Origin: a virus
Reading direction: 5' to 3' (one strand)
Length of the DNA: 43,394 bases
IMG/VR virus record: IMGVR_UViG_3300045996_001007
Coordinates: 1-43,394 of that record
The notes under the pieces are model-generated. The model was given only the letters and a program-made list of their open reading frames with translations, had not been told where the DNA came from and did no database searches. This document shows, one piece after another, positions 37,314-43,310 of this stretch. Within the stretch, counting starts at the first letter, position 1, and each line of letters opens with the position of its first letter. A program made the translations under genes and the position numbers.

Positions 37314-37933
37314 GCGGCCTCCGACCGGCCGTAGCGGCGGATGTAGTCGACCGTTTGCCGAAGCTCAGTGTTGAAAAGCTCAACCTCGTTCGCGAGCCTC
37401 TTGATGTAGTCCTCGTCGCGGTAGACGCGCTTGACGAACAGCGGGAGCTTTGGGCAGTAGCTGACAAAATCCCACCACTCGCGCTCGCAAACCCACATGG
37501 AGCCGTGAACCTGGGCCTTGTGTTCGGATGGCAGTTCATCAGCGAGAAGCCGGGCGACTTGGATGTGTGCCGCTGCGGACTTAATTTCCAATCCGCCTTT
37601 CTCGCCGATGAGACTGTCCGGGCTGGCGCCTTTCTCGCCGTTGCGAACAAAGCCGACACGCTGCGGCTCAATGCCATGGGTGAAGGCGTAGAGGTCGCGG
37701 GCCTCGTCCTCCATGAGCTTGCCGCGCTCCATGTCGCCGTTGCTGTAGCTTTCCATCGGCTCGCCAGTCAGGATTTCGCCAACCAGCTTGTTGAGGTAGG
37801 AGATGCGGCCGACACTCTTGCCGCCGCGCGGTCCCACGGCCATTACCGTGTGAAACTCGCTGGCGGTCGGGATGCCGGCGCGCGCCGCAAACCACTCTGG
37901 CGAACCTTGCTCGCAATCGAGGATCTGGATCAT
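37310..37933 (-). CDS. YqaJ/lambda-Exo type viral recombinase exonuclease
   Basis: The protein has 207 residues. The YqaJ family opening 'QGSPEWFAARAGIPTASEF' is followed by 'GDMERGKLMEDEARDLYA', the catalytic 'ASPDSLIGEKGGLEIKSA' (Asp and Glu-x-Lys) and 'HKAQVHGSMWVCEREWWDFVSY'. All nuclease residues are present. It resects double-strand ends for the annealing protein encoded upstream. ATGA overlaps on both sides make a coupled ERF-Exo-NinB set. Confidence 0.9.
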   Translation of the reverse strand: MIQILDCEQGSPEWFAARAGIPTASEFHTVMAVGPRGGKSVGRISYLNKLVGEILTGEPMESYSNGDMERGKLMEDEARDLYAFTHGIEPQRVGFVRNGEKGASPDSLIGEKGGLEIKSAAAHIQVARLLADELPSEHKAQVHGSMWVCEREWWDFVSYCPKLPLFVKRVYRDEDYIKRLANEVELFNTELRQTVDYIRRYGRSEAA

Positions 37934-38643
37934 TTCGCGGGCGCCTTGAAGTTCGCTGCGTCAAGGCAGGAGTCGAAAAGTTCGGCAGTTATGTCTTCGA
38001 TCTTCTCGACCTTGGCCCATTTCAGGAACGCCTTGCGGTCCTTGCCGCTGGCTTCCAGCGCATCGCGCAGCTTGTCGGCCTGCTCTTGCGTGATGAGGGG
38101 CTTGCCAGCGCCGGCCTTACCGTCGTCATCTCGAGCCGCCGCGAGGCCAAGCATCTGCACAAGCGAATAGCGCTGCAGATAGGTCAGCGTTGAACCGATA
38201 GCCTGGATGGCGTTCTTGCTGCCGGAAGCATCAGGCGGGCCGGAGAGGGTGGTTTCCTCGCTGTGCCCGGCCTTGTGCGAGAGGATGCACGTCACGGCAA
38301 TGCGGTCAGTCTGGTTGGTGCGAAAGCGATAGGAAAGTCCGTGCTTGCCCAAGATCGGATCGACCACGGCGGCGATCGCCGAGAAATCCGCATACTTCTT
38401 GTCGTTGTGCCCCTTGGCGTTGCGCTCAATCGGCGGGATTTCCAGCTTTGCCGCAGCGATAGCCTCGTCGAACGCCTTTCGGGCCTGTCCGGTTTCCCAT
38501 CGCTCCTGCAGCGACATGAGCTTTTCGATCATCTCAATGTCGGCGCCGGACGAAACAGCCCGGTTGAGCATGTCCATCGGTGTCACGGGGACAAGCGCGC
38601 TCGGCTCGTTCGGGATAACAGAGACGGTCTGGGGCTTATTCAT
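37930..38643 (-). CDS. erf: ERF-family single-strand annealing protein
   Basis: The protein has 237 residues. It has the ERF superfamily core 'RNAKGHNDKKYADFSAIAAVV', 'ILGKHGLSYRF', 'CILSHKAGHSEETTLSGPPD' and 'KNAIQAIGSTLTYLQRYSL', ending 'LGLAAARDDDG'. The C-terminal helical part is typical. It pairs complementary strands in recombination and genome circularisation. First major gene of the leftward operon, preceded by two small genes from PL. Confidence 0.92.
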   Translation of the reverse strand: MNKPQTVSVIPNEPSALVPVTPMDMLNRAVSSGADIEMIEKLMSLQERWETGQARKAFDEAIAAAKLEIPPIERNAKGHNDKKYADFSAIAAVVDPILGKHGLSYRFRTNQTDRIAVTCILSHKAGHSEETTLSGPPDASGSKNAIQAIGSTLTYLQRYSLVQMLGLAAARDDDGKAGAGKPLITQEQADKLRDALEASGKDRKAFLKWAKVEKIEDITAELFDSCLDAANFKAPAK

Positions 38644-38843
38644 CGGGTACGCTCCATGCAGGATTTGACGATGGCGAGGTCGCGCTCAAATTCAGCGTCC
38701 AGCCTCTTGCTGAAGAAGTGCAGGCGTTCGTTGGCTTCGAGGGGAGTTGATCCAGCCCGACGCTCTGCGGTGTAGTAGTTGAACAGCGCTTCCTCGCGGG
38801 TGAGACCCGTTGCTGTGCGGCCAGTGCATGACGTGGAGACCAT
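38640..38843 (-). CDS. hypothetical protein (67 aa)
   Basis: The ATG at 38843 overlaps the previous stop (TGATG), preferred to a GTG one codon earlier. A charged helical protein ('LTREEALFNYYTAERRAG', 'ANERLHFFSKRLDAEFERDL'). Unknown; position immediately before ERF suggests an early regulatory or accessory function. Confidence 0.6.
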   Translation of the reverse strand: MVSTSCTGRTATGLTREEALFNYYTAERRAGSTPLEANERLHFFSKRLDAEFERDLAIVKSCMERTR

Positions 38844-39193
38844 CACACCACCTCGTGCTTGCGGAGGTCGCGGGCGTGGTCGAAACGGGCGGCCTGAAAA
38901 TCGATCACTTCGGCTTCGACTTCAGGGCGGCCAGCGGCTTCGATAAGCCGATCCTTCACATCCTCGGGGGCGTCGTTCATGGTGATGAAATGCGCGAAGG
39001 CGATTTCCTTGCCGTCGCCGATGATCTCGCGGACCTTCTCGACTGCGTCAGCGCGGGTCATCTCGGGATCGACGATGGCCTCGATGCAGGCGGGGCGCAT
39101 TTGGCCGGTCAGATCGTTGACCGAGCGCGGGTAGGACACCGCGATTACGTAGTAGCTGAAGGTCTGTTCGGTCTGGCTGGTGCGGTTGGTCAT
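38843..39193 (-). CDS. first gene of the leftward operon, hypothetical (116 aa)
   Basis: Transcribed from the PL-like promoter at 39221-39248, with a leader of about 20 bases containing GGGGAG. The product is soluble with mixed strands and helices ('YYVIAVSYPRSVNDLTGQM', 'DAVEKVREIIGDGKEIAF', 'VIDFQAARFDHARDL'). No family is recognised. Being first from PL, it will be expressed very early after infection or induction, where host-takeover factors are often found. Confidence 0.68.
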   Translation of the reverse strand: MTNRTSQTEQTFSYYVIAVSYPRSVNDLTGQMRPACIEAIVDPEMTRADAVEKVREIIGDGKEIAFAHFITMNDAPEDVKDRLIEAAGRPEVEAEVIDFQAARFDHARDLRKHEVV

Positions 39194-39220
39194 GTCGTGT
39201 GCTCCCCGATCTGATTTGCC

Positions 39221-39248
39221 ATTGTAGCGATTATCGCTACGATGTAAA
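39221..39248 (-). promoter_or_regulatory. leftward early promoter (PL-like)
   Basis: Reading the minus strand: -35 TTTACA (39248-39243), a 16-base spacer, -10 TACAAT (39226-39221). A 17-bp operator fills the spacer and overlaps the first three bases of the -10. Transcription should start near 39214, giving a short leader for the gene ending at 38843. Confidence 0.75.
39224..39240. promoter_or_regulatory. OL operator, 17-bp palindrome
   Basis: GTAGCGATTATCGCTAC: perfect 7-bp arms around TTA. Identical to the operator at 42011-42027 in the rightward promoter. The most likely ligand is the CI-like repressor and/or the Cro-like protein encoded at 41.3-42.3 kb (inference). Confidence 0.85.
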
Positions 39249-39254
39249 TAGGTC

Positions 39255-39271
39255 GTAGCGAAAAAAGCTAC
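39255..39271. promoter_or_regulatory. second, weaker OL-type site
   Basis: GTAGCGAAAAAAGCTAC: shares the GTAGC/GCTAC ends with the strong operators over the same 17-base length, but the inner arm bases do not match. It lies 14 bases from the strong site, a spacing suited to cooperative dimers, on the side facing the winged-helix gene. Confidence 0.6.
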
Positions 39272-39318
39272 GGAGGAGCCGTCGGCTCTTTGGTACTATT
39301 CTGAATCGGGGAGGTGGG

Positions 39319-40794
39319 ATGGCTTATCGATACACAATCAATTTTACGACTTCAGGCATTGACGAAAGCGCGCTCCGGGAAGCTATTGAACAGTTAGGCC
39401 CTGCTGACATTGCGGTTTCGAGAGTTCCAATTGCCTTGGAGGCGGTCGCCGTAAAGCCGGGGTTTTGGCCTACCAAGACCCAGGCGACAATCATTGCCGC
39501 GCTGAAGGACAATCGGCCGCACCGGAAATCCGAGATTATTGATGCTGTTCAGGGAAAGCGTCCTAGCGCCGTTACCAACGCGTTGGACACGCTGGTGGCT
39601 GCGGGGCAGGCTCGTAGGTTCCGTCACGGAATTTATGGGTCAATGCTTTGCAGCGAAGTCGAGGCTGCCGCGCTTCCGCCGCGGCTCAACAAGACGACCA
39701 ATGATTCGACCTTTGGCCAAGTCGTTCGAACCGTCAAAGAGAGCCCATCCACGATGGTGCAATTGCGACAGCAGTTTGGCGTGTCTCGACAGCGTATCGA
39801 GCAAATCCTCAGCAAGGCGGAACGGCTGAAGTTAGTTCAACGCGTCGAAGCAGAGTCCGGTGAAAGGGGGCAGTACATCTATCTAGCACCCGATGCGAAA
39901 ATTAACGAAATTATGGGACGGAAGCCCATTTTCGTTGAGAGCAGGAAAAAACTCCTTTCTGCGATGTCCGCGGGAAAATTGTACTACGCCACTGAATTGG
40001 CAGCTTTCTTGGAGAGGTCAACTAACACCACATTTCTCAAGGAAGCGCTCGCGGGATTGGCGAAATGGGGGCTCGTCTACACAATGGAAATTGGTGTCAA
40101 GATGTTCTGCGGGGTGACGCCAGCCGGGGTAACGCATGAGGACTATGATCTGGCAGCGCCAAAAGCAAACCCAGTCGATTTCATAGCCGAGATCGGTGAG
40201 ATCAAATCGATATTTTTGCAAGCGCTTCGCGTGCTGGGTGGCTCTGCTCGAACGATCGAACTGACCTATGCGATTGGCGAAGACATTTTTGAAAGTGTTG
40301 GCTATTCATCTGGTCAAGTTATGCAACGGCTGGAGCTCAGCGGGTTAGTTCAGCGAACGAAGCGAAAAGGTGAACAGGTTCCACACTCGCTGACGAAAAC
40401 CGGACAGTATGTGGCCTCTCTTGTTGACCAATTCATCCCGCCGCCGGCAGCCGCGGAATTACGAGCTCGCATTGCCCGGCGGATGGAGGAAAAGGCAGAA
40501 AAGTTGCGCGGCCGCGAATGGGATGGGGGGTATTCCTTGCCGCCAACTTATAGGGCCATTCTAGCGGTGGTAACTGACGCGGGTGAAATCGCGACTCCGG
40601 GGATACCCGAAAAAATGGCGGTACGGTTCGTAAATCCGCGATCGATAAACCTAGCCATGAAGACGCTAGAAGAACGTGGGTATGTCAAGCGCGTGCGTAA
40701 GCACCCGCGCGACGGCAATGTGTGGAGCGTGACGGAGAAGGGTCTACAGGAAATGCGGCCGCAGGTGGATAGTTCGGAGATTGCCGCTGGCTAG
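39319..40794 (+). CDS. unrecognised protein with five tandem winged-helix-like units (491 aa)
   Basis: I do not recognise a family for the whole protein. It appears to be a chain of winged-helix domains at residues about 54-108 ('IIAALKDNRPHRKSEIIDAV'), 131-190 ('QLRQQFGVSRQRIEQILSKA'), 207-268 ('LLSAMSAGKLYYATELAAFL'), 295-370 ('SGQVMQRLELSGLVQRTKRK') and 410-480 ('SINLAMKTLEERGYVKRVRK'). Each has a helix-turn-helix followed by a wing-like basic hairpin. It starts with a strong GGGGAGG site. It is divergent from PL across the OL operators and convergent with the repressor operon (shared stop CTAG), so it is probably under repressor control. Base composition is somewhat AT-richer than its neighbours, which may mean separate acquisition. 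Confidence 0.8.
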   Translation: MAYRYTINFTTSGIDESALREAIEQLGPADIAVSRVPIALEAVAVKPGFWPTKTQATIIAALKDNRPHRKSEIIDAVQGKRPSAVTNALDTLVAAGQARRFRHGIYGSMLCSEVEAAALPPRLNKTTNDSTFGQVVRTVKESPSTMVQLRQQFGVSRQRIEQILSKAERLKLVQRVEAESGERGQYIYLAPDAKINEIMGRKPIFVESRKKLLSAMSAGKLYYATELAAFLERSTNTTFLKEALAGLAKWGLVYTMEIGVKMFCGVTPAGVTHEDYDLAAPKANPVDFIAEIGEIKSIFLQALRVLGGSARTIELTYAIGEDIFESVGYSSGQVMQRLELSGLVQRTKRKGEQVPHSLTKTGQYVASLVDQFIPPPAAAELRARIARRMEEKAEKLRGREWDGGYSLPPTYRAILAVVTDAGEIATPGIPEKMAVRFVNPRSINLAMKTLEERGYVKRVRKHPRDGNVWSVTEKGLQEMRPQVDSSEIAAG

Positions 40795-41015
40795 GCGGGC
40801 CAGTGGCGCCAAACATGCAAAATGTGCTTCACGCGCGTCACTACCCACTCCTTTGACCATATTGATCCCGCCACAACCCCTGTCAGAAATCCTGACATTG
40901 CGGAGGGGTAGGCGTAACCAATCGCACCGAGCAAAAACAAGAAGCCGCCAGCCATCGCGAAGGCCAGATACATCCAGACCAAAAATCGAAGGTGGAGGCC
41001 GATTGTTCTAATCAT
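40791..41015 (-). CDS. two-pass membrane protein, third gene of repressor operon (74 aa)
   Basis: Two hydrophobic segments ('FLVWMYLAFAMAGGFLFLLG' and 'AMSGFLTGVVAGSIW') are followed by a basic tail ('RVKHILHVWRHW'). The start overlaps the preceding gene by eight bases. Co-transcription with the repressor implies expression in the lysogen, when other phage genes are off, the pattern of superinfection-exclusion or conversion genes. No homologue recognised. Confidence 0.68.
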   Translation of the reverse strand: MIRTIGLHLRFLVWMYLAFAMAGGFLFLLGAIGYAYPSAMSGFLTGVVAGSIWSKEWVVTRVKHILHVWRHWPA

Positions 41016-41295
41016 CTTTGGGTGCCTTAAAAACTGTAACAGCTTCGACTGTGCCCAGCACCAAGAAGGCCACCAAAATGGCCAAATCCATAGCGTCGAA
41101 TATATACCTAAGTGGCAGAATGTCGAATAATTTGGGGTCCCCTAGCTTAAGCAGGGCGAGCTGAATCAGCTCGATTCCACCGATAAAAACGAGAGCCACG
41201 ATAACGTGAGCAACGAAGAAAGAGCCGGTTCGAAGGGCTCTGTAAAAAGCCCCATGCCAAGGCGGTCCCACCACCTTTTTCCCGCGTCGATTCAC
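41008..41295 (-). CDS. membrane protein, second gene of repressor operon (95 aa)
   Basis: GTG start overlaps the repressor TGA (GTGA), so it is translated by ribosomes from the repressor. A basic N-terminus ('NRRGKKVVGPPWHG') is followed by two hydrophobic segments ('FFVAHVIVALVFIGGIELI' and 'MDLAILVAFLVLGTVEAVTV'). Likely partner of the next membrane protein. Function not known; exclusion of other phages is the leading inference. Confidence 0.7.
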   Translation of the reverse strand: MNRRGKKVVGPPWHGAFYRALRTGSFFVAHVIVALVFIGGIELIQLALLKLGDPKLFDILPLRYIFDAMDLAILVAFLVLGTVEAVTVFKAPKDD

Positions 41296-41942
41296 AGATC
41301 TAGCACCGTCCGCTTGACCCGACCAACCACCATCTTTTCAGCGTCAGCCTTCGATTTTACGAAGATCGGCTCATGCAGGGGGTTTGTAGAGTAGGGGGCA
41401 AACCGTGGCGGGTCCGCGCGCCAGAGCTTGAACGTCGCCTCTCCGCGCTGGGAAACAACGTAGGCTTTGCCTGACACCAATGTTCGGTCAGCCTGGTTGA
41501 CGACGATTACGGAGCCGTCGGGGGAGACGCGATCCATGGAATCGCCGTCTACTTTCAGCGCGAAGAAGTCACCACGGCCGAGATCGGCAAAAGCAAGCAA
41601 AGGAACATCTTCGACTGGAATCTGGCTAGATGGACTGCGCAGCTTGCCGGCAGTCACCGTGTCGAGCAGCGGCACCTGAGAAACCTTGCCCGGCTTCTCG
41701 TTCGGCGCGTCTCGTAAGGCTGCCGGCGCCGGGAAGCCCGTTACTTCCTCAATCGCCAACATTTCCTCGGCAGAAACCTTGCGGGTGCCGGTGGTGACGA
41801 TCTTGTACACCTTCGAGCGGTCGAAATCGGTCCGCAGGCGGGCTTGCAGCGCTCGTGCCAAATCGGATTGAGACATGCTGGCGTGCGCCATTGCCTCCTC
41901 AACCCATTGAACGAGCGGTGTTTTCTTTTTCGCTACGGCCAT
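41292..41942 (-). CDS. cI: CI-like phage repressor with S24 (LexA-type) autoprotease domain
   Basis: The protein has 216 residues. The N-terminal HTH spans about residues 22-72 ('SMSQSDLARALQARL', 'DRSKVYKIVTTGTRKVSAEE'). The C-terminal S24 domain shows the cleavage pair Ala98-Gly99 ('VTAGK'), the catalytic Ser-135 in 'VDGDSMDRV' and Lys-172 in 'GEATFKLW'. It should therefore be inactivated by RecA* during SOS, causing induction. It binds, presumably, the GTAGCG palindromes at OL, OR and just before its own start. First gene of a three-gene coupled operon. Confidence 0.93.
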   Translation of the reverse strand: MAVAKKKTPLVQWVEEAMAHASMSQSDLARALQARLRTDFDRSKVYKIVTTGTRKVSAEEMLAIEEVTGFPAPAALRDAPNEKPGKVSQVPLLDTVTAGKLRSPSSQIPVEDVPLLAFADLGRGDFFALKVDGDSMDRVSPDGSVIVVNQADRTLVSGKAYVVSQRGEATFKLWRADPPRFAPYSTNPLHEPIFVKSKADAEKMVVGRVKRTVLDL

Positions 41943-41951
41943 TTATCCACC

Positions 41952-41968
41952 GTAGCGGATACCGCTAC
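41952..41968. promoter_or_regulatory. OR-type operator variant next to repressor start
   Basis: GTAGCGGATACCGCTAC: perfect 7-bp arms around ATA, differing from the main operator at three positions. It lies ten bases upstream of the repressor ATG, so binding there would block repressor transcription (negative autoregulation or Cro action). Confidence 0.78.
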
Positions 41969-41987
41969 GGCCTGTCTGTGCATAAAA

Positions 41988-41994
41988 TCGCTAC
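41988..41994. promoter_or_regulatory. operator half-site
   Basis: TCGCTAC equals one arm of the strong operator. It lies between the two full sites of the OR region and might extend cooperative binding, or be a relic of a third site. Confidence 0.4.
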
Positions 41995-42002
41995 GGAATG
42001 AC

Positions 42003-42030
42003 TTGCAATCGTAGCGATTATCGCTACAAT
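42003..42030 (+). promoter_or_regulatory. rightward early promoter (PR-like)
   Basis: -35 TTGCAA (42003-42008), 16-base spacer, -10 TACAAT (42025-42030). The 17-bp operator fills the spacer and overlaps the -10 by three bases, the same layout as at PL. The expected start point (about 42037) is only a few bases before the ATG at 42041. TTGCAA is its own reverse complement, so it could also serve as -35 for the divergent repressor promoter. Confidence 0.75.
42011..42027. promoter_or_regulatory. OR operator, 17-bp palindrome
   Basis: GTAGCGATTATCGCTAC, identical over all 17 bases to the OL operator at 39224-39240. Its place inside PR means bound repressor would block the early rightward operon. 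Confidence 0.87.
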
Positions 42031-42040
42031 CCAAATCACC

Positions 42041-42286
42041 ATGCGATTGGAACCTGCAGAGACGATCATTTCCCGATTTGGCGGACCGGCTGCCGTAGCA
42101 AAGCTGGTCTCGGTCCACCGAACGCGGGTGTCCAACTGGAAGCGTCCTCGAGAAAAGGGCGGCACTGGTGGGTTGATCCCCCAACAGTATCACCGAATCC
42201 TGCTCGACTACGCGGTGGAAAACTCAATTGAGCTGGCGGCCGAAGATTTTCTCCCGCCTCGCGAAGTGGCGGAGGCTGCCGCGTGA
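42041..42286 (+). CDS. Cro-like HTH regulator (81 aa)
   Basis: The product opens 'PAETIISRFGGPAAVAKLVSVHRTRVSNWKRP', seen as 'FGGPAAVAKLVSVHRTRVSNW', a YdaS/Cro-type helix-turn-helix. It then has a loop region ('GTGGLIPQQYHRILLDYAV') and a helical end ('SIELAAEDFLPPREVAEAA'). It is the first gene from PR, divergent from the repressor, the place of lambda cro. There is no ribosome site, and the transcript would begin about four bases upstream, so it may be translated leaderless. Its stop overlaps the next gene. Confidence 0.85.
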   Translation: MRLEPAETIISRFGGPAAVAKLVSVHRTRVSNWKRPREKGGTGGLIPQQYHRILLDYAVENSIELAAEDFLPPREVAEAAA

Positions 42287-42561
42287 AGCCCCGCATCCGC
42301 GTCAAAGCTAACTCCATTTTTGTTTCGGCGTTACCCCTCGCCGAGAAAAGCGGCGGTCTCACGTTGGCATCCTGCCCCCCGGATGGTGAGGCCGCCGCAG
42401 ATTTTCTGTTGCCCGTATCGTTGAACGCGACTCCGGGCGATGCGCCGGTCCCGGCGTTGTATCGCCTTCCGGCGCCGGGGCCGGACACAAATGATGATGG
42501 CATTCCCACGTTTCTCCGGCGCGATGCAAACAACATCCCAGCATATGCGAGGAAATCATGA
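42283..42561 (+). CDS. hypothetical early protein (92 aa)
   Basis: Starts by overlap with the Cro-like gene and ends by overlap with the next. The product has a basic N-terminus ('KPRIRVKANSIFVS') and a Pro/Ala-rich body ('NATPGDAPVPALYRLPAPG'). No domain recognised. Being second from PR it is expressed at the very start of lytic growth; position matches a CII-like or kil-like gene, but sequence does not support either. Confidence 0.6.
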   Translation: MKPRIRVKANSIFVSALPLAEKSGGLTLASCPPDGEAAADFLLPVSLNATPGDAPVPALYRLPAPGPDTNDDGIPTFLRRDANNIPAYARKS

Positions 42562-42806
42562 GCAGCCGACGACGCTTCGGGGGCATGAACACGTCGCCGG
42601 CCGCTTACGGCGCTAGGGGTACGCGCGCCGATCTACCTTTTCCTGCGGGGTCGATACTCACCGCTCGCGCGTCTCTCAAATTCAGCGAGCCGTCTGAGCC
42701 CATGCTCAACAGCTTCGCGGTGATTTCGCAAGCGCTCCTCGCCAGCGTCACGGGCCTCGGGCTCGCGTTCGCTCTGTTCGTTCTTCTGTTCGTCGATCTT
42801 CGATAG
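42558..42806 (+). CDS. hypothetical early protein with C-terminal membrane helix (82 aa)
   Basis: ATGA overlap with the preceding gene supports it. The last 35 residues form a hydrophobic helix ('SFAVISQALLASVTGLGLAF', then 'ALFVLLFVDLR'). Third-codon positions are clearly GC-richer than those of the competing minus-strand frame (42633-42905), which favours this strand. The overlap means only one is likely real. Function unknown. Confidence 0.5.
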   Translation: MSSRRRFGGMNTSPAAYGARGTRADLPFPAGSILTARASLKFSEPSEPMLNSFAVISQALLASVTGLGLAFALFVLLFVDLR

Positions 42807-42934
42807 CTGCGCCTGCAAGCGCAGTCGGTTTGTGATCAGCAAGGCCTGCCAGCCAATACTGGTCCAACGTGTTGGTTCTTCGTCTTCGTGAGTGCCTTTA
42901 GTCATGAGATCAACATGACAGAGGAAAAAGCCAA

Positions 42935-43294
42935 ATGCTGGAGAAGTCGTCCAAAATGACTACGCGAGAAGCAATGATCACCCTGGCAGGGTCGCCGCCG
43001 ACATACGGCGAGTTGCCGCGCTGGCTTTCGAAGATAGCCAAGGCTTCAGGAATTTCATTTCGGACGGCTCGGTCCTTGTGGCTGGGCGAGATCAGAGACC
43101 CGAACCATCTTGCCGCGCAGGCTGTGCGGCGACAGGCCCAGATAGAAGAGGCACGACGCGATGCGAAAGTGGTTGCGGACTTTTTTAATAGCCACGCTCA
43201 AGCGCTTGCCAACATCGACCCGGATTTTCATAGGGATCAGATTGATGCGTTCGTCGAAGCGGCGCGCGCTCTTAGCGGTCGAGATAGCACCTGA
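42935..43294 (+). CDS. HTH-containing early protein (119 aa)
   Basis: The middle of the protein looks like a helix-turn-helix ('RWLSKIAKASGISFRTARSLW') followed by 'LGEIRDPNHLAAQAVRRQAQ', a motif pair seen in alphaproteobacterial phage regulators. A helical C-terminus follows ('QIDAFVEAARALSGRD'). The start at 42935 has AGAGGA nine bases before; the in-frame ATG at 42956 is the alternative. Possible CII-like regulator (inference from position and fold only). Confidence 0.65.
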   Translation: MLEKSSKMTTREAMITLAGSPPTYGELPRWLSKIAKASGISFRTARSLWLGEIRDPNHLAAQAVRRQAQIEEARRDAKVVADFFNSHAQALANIDPDFHRDQIDAFVEAARALSGRDST

Positions 43295-43310
43295 GATCAA
43301 GGGGGAATGA

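Noticed and set aside
42633-42905. 90-aa minus-strand coiled-coil ORF
   Set aside because: Codon third positions are less GC-rich than in the plus-strand frame, it has no clear ribosome site, and it opposes a gene coupled to its neighbour.
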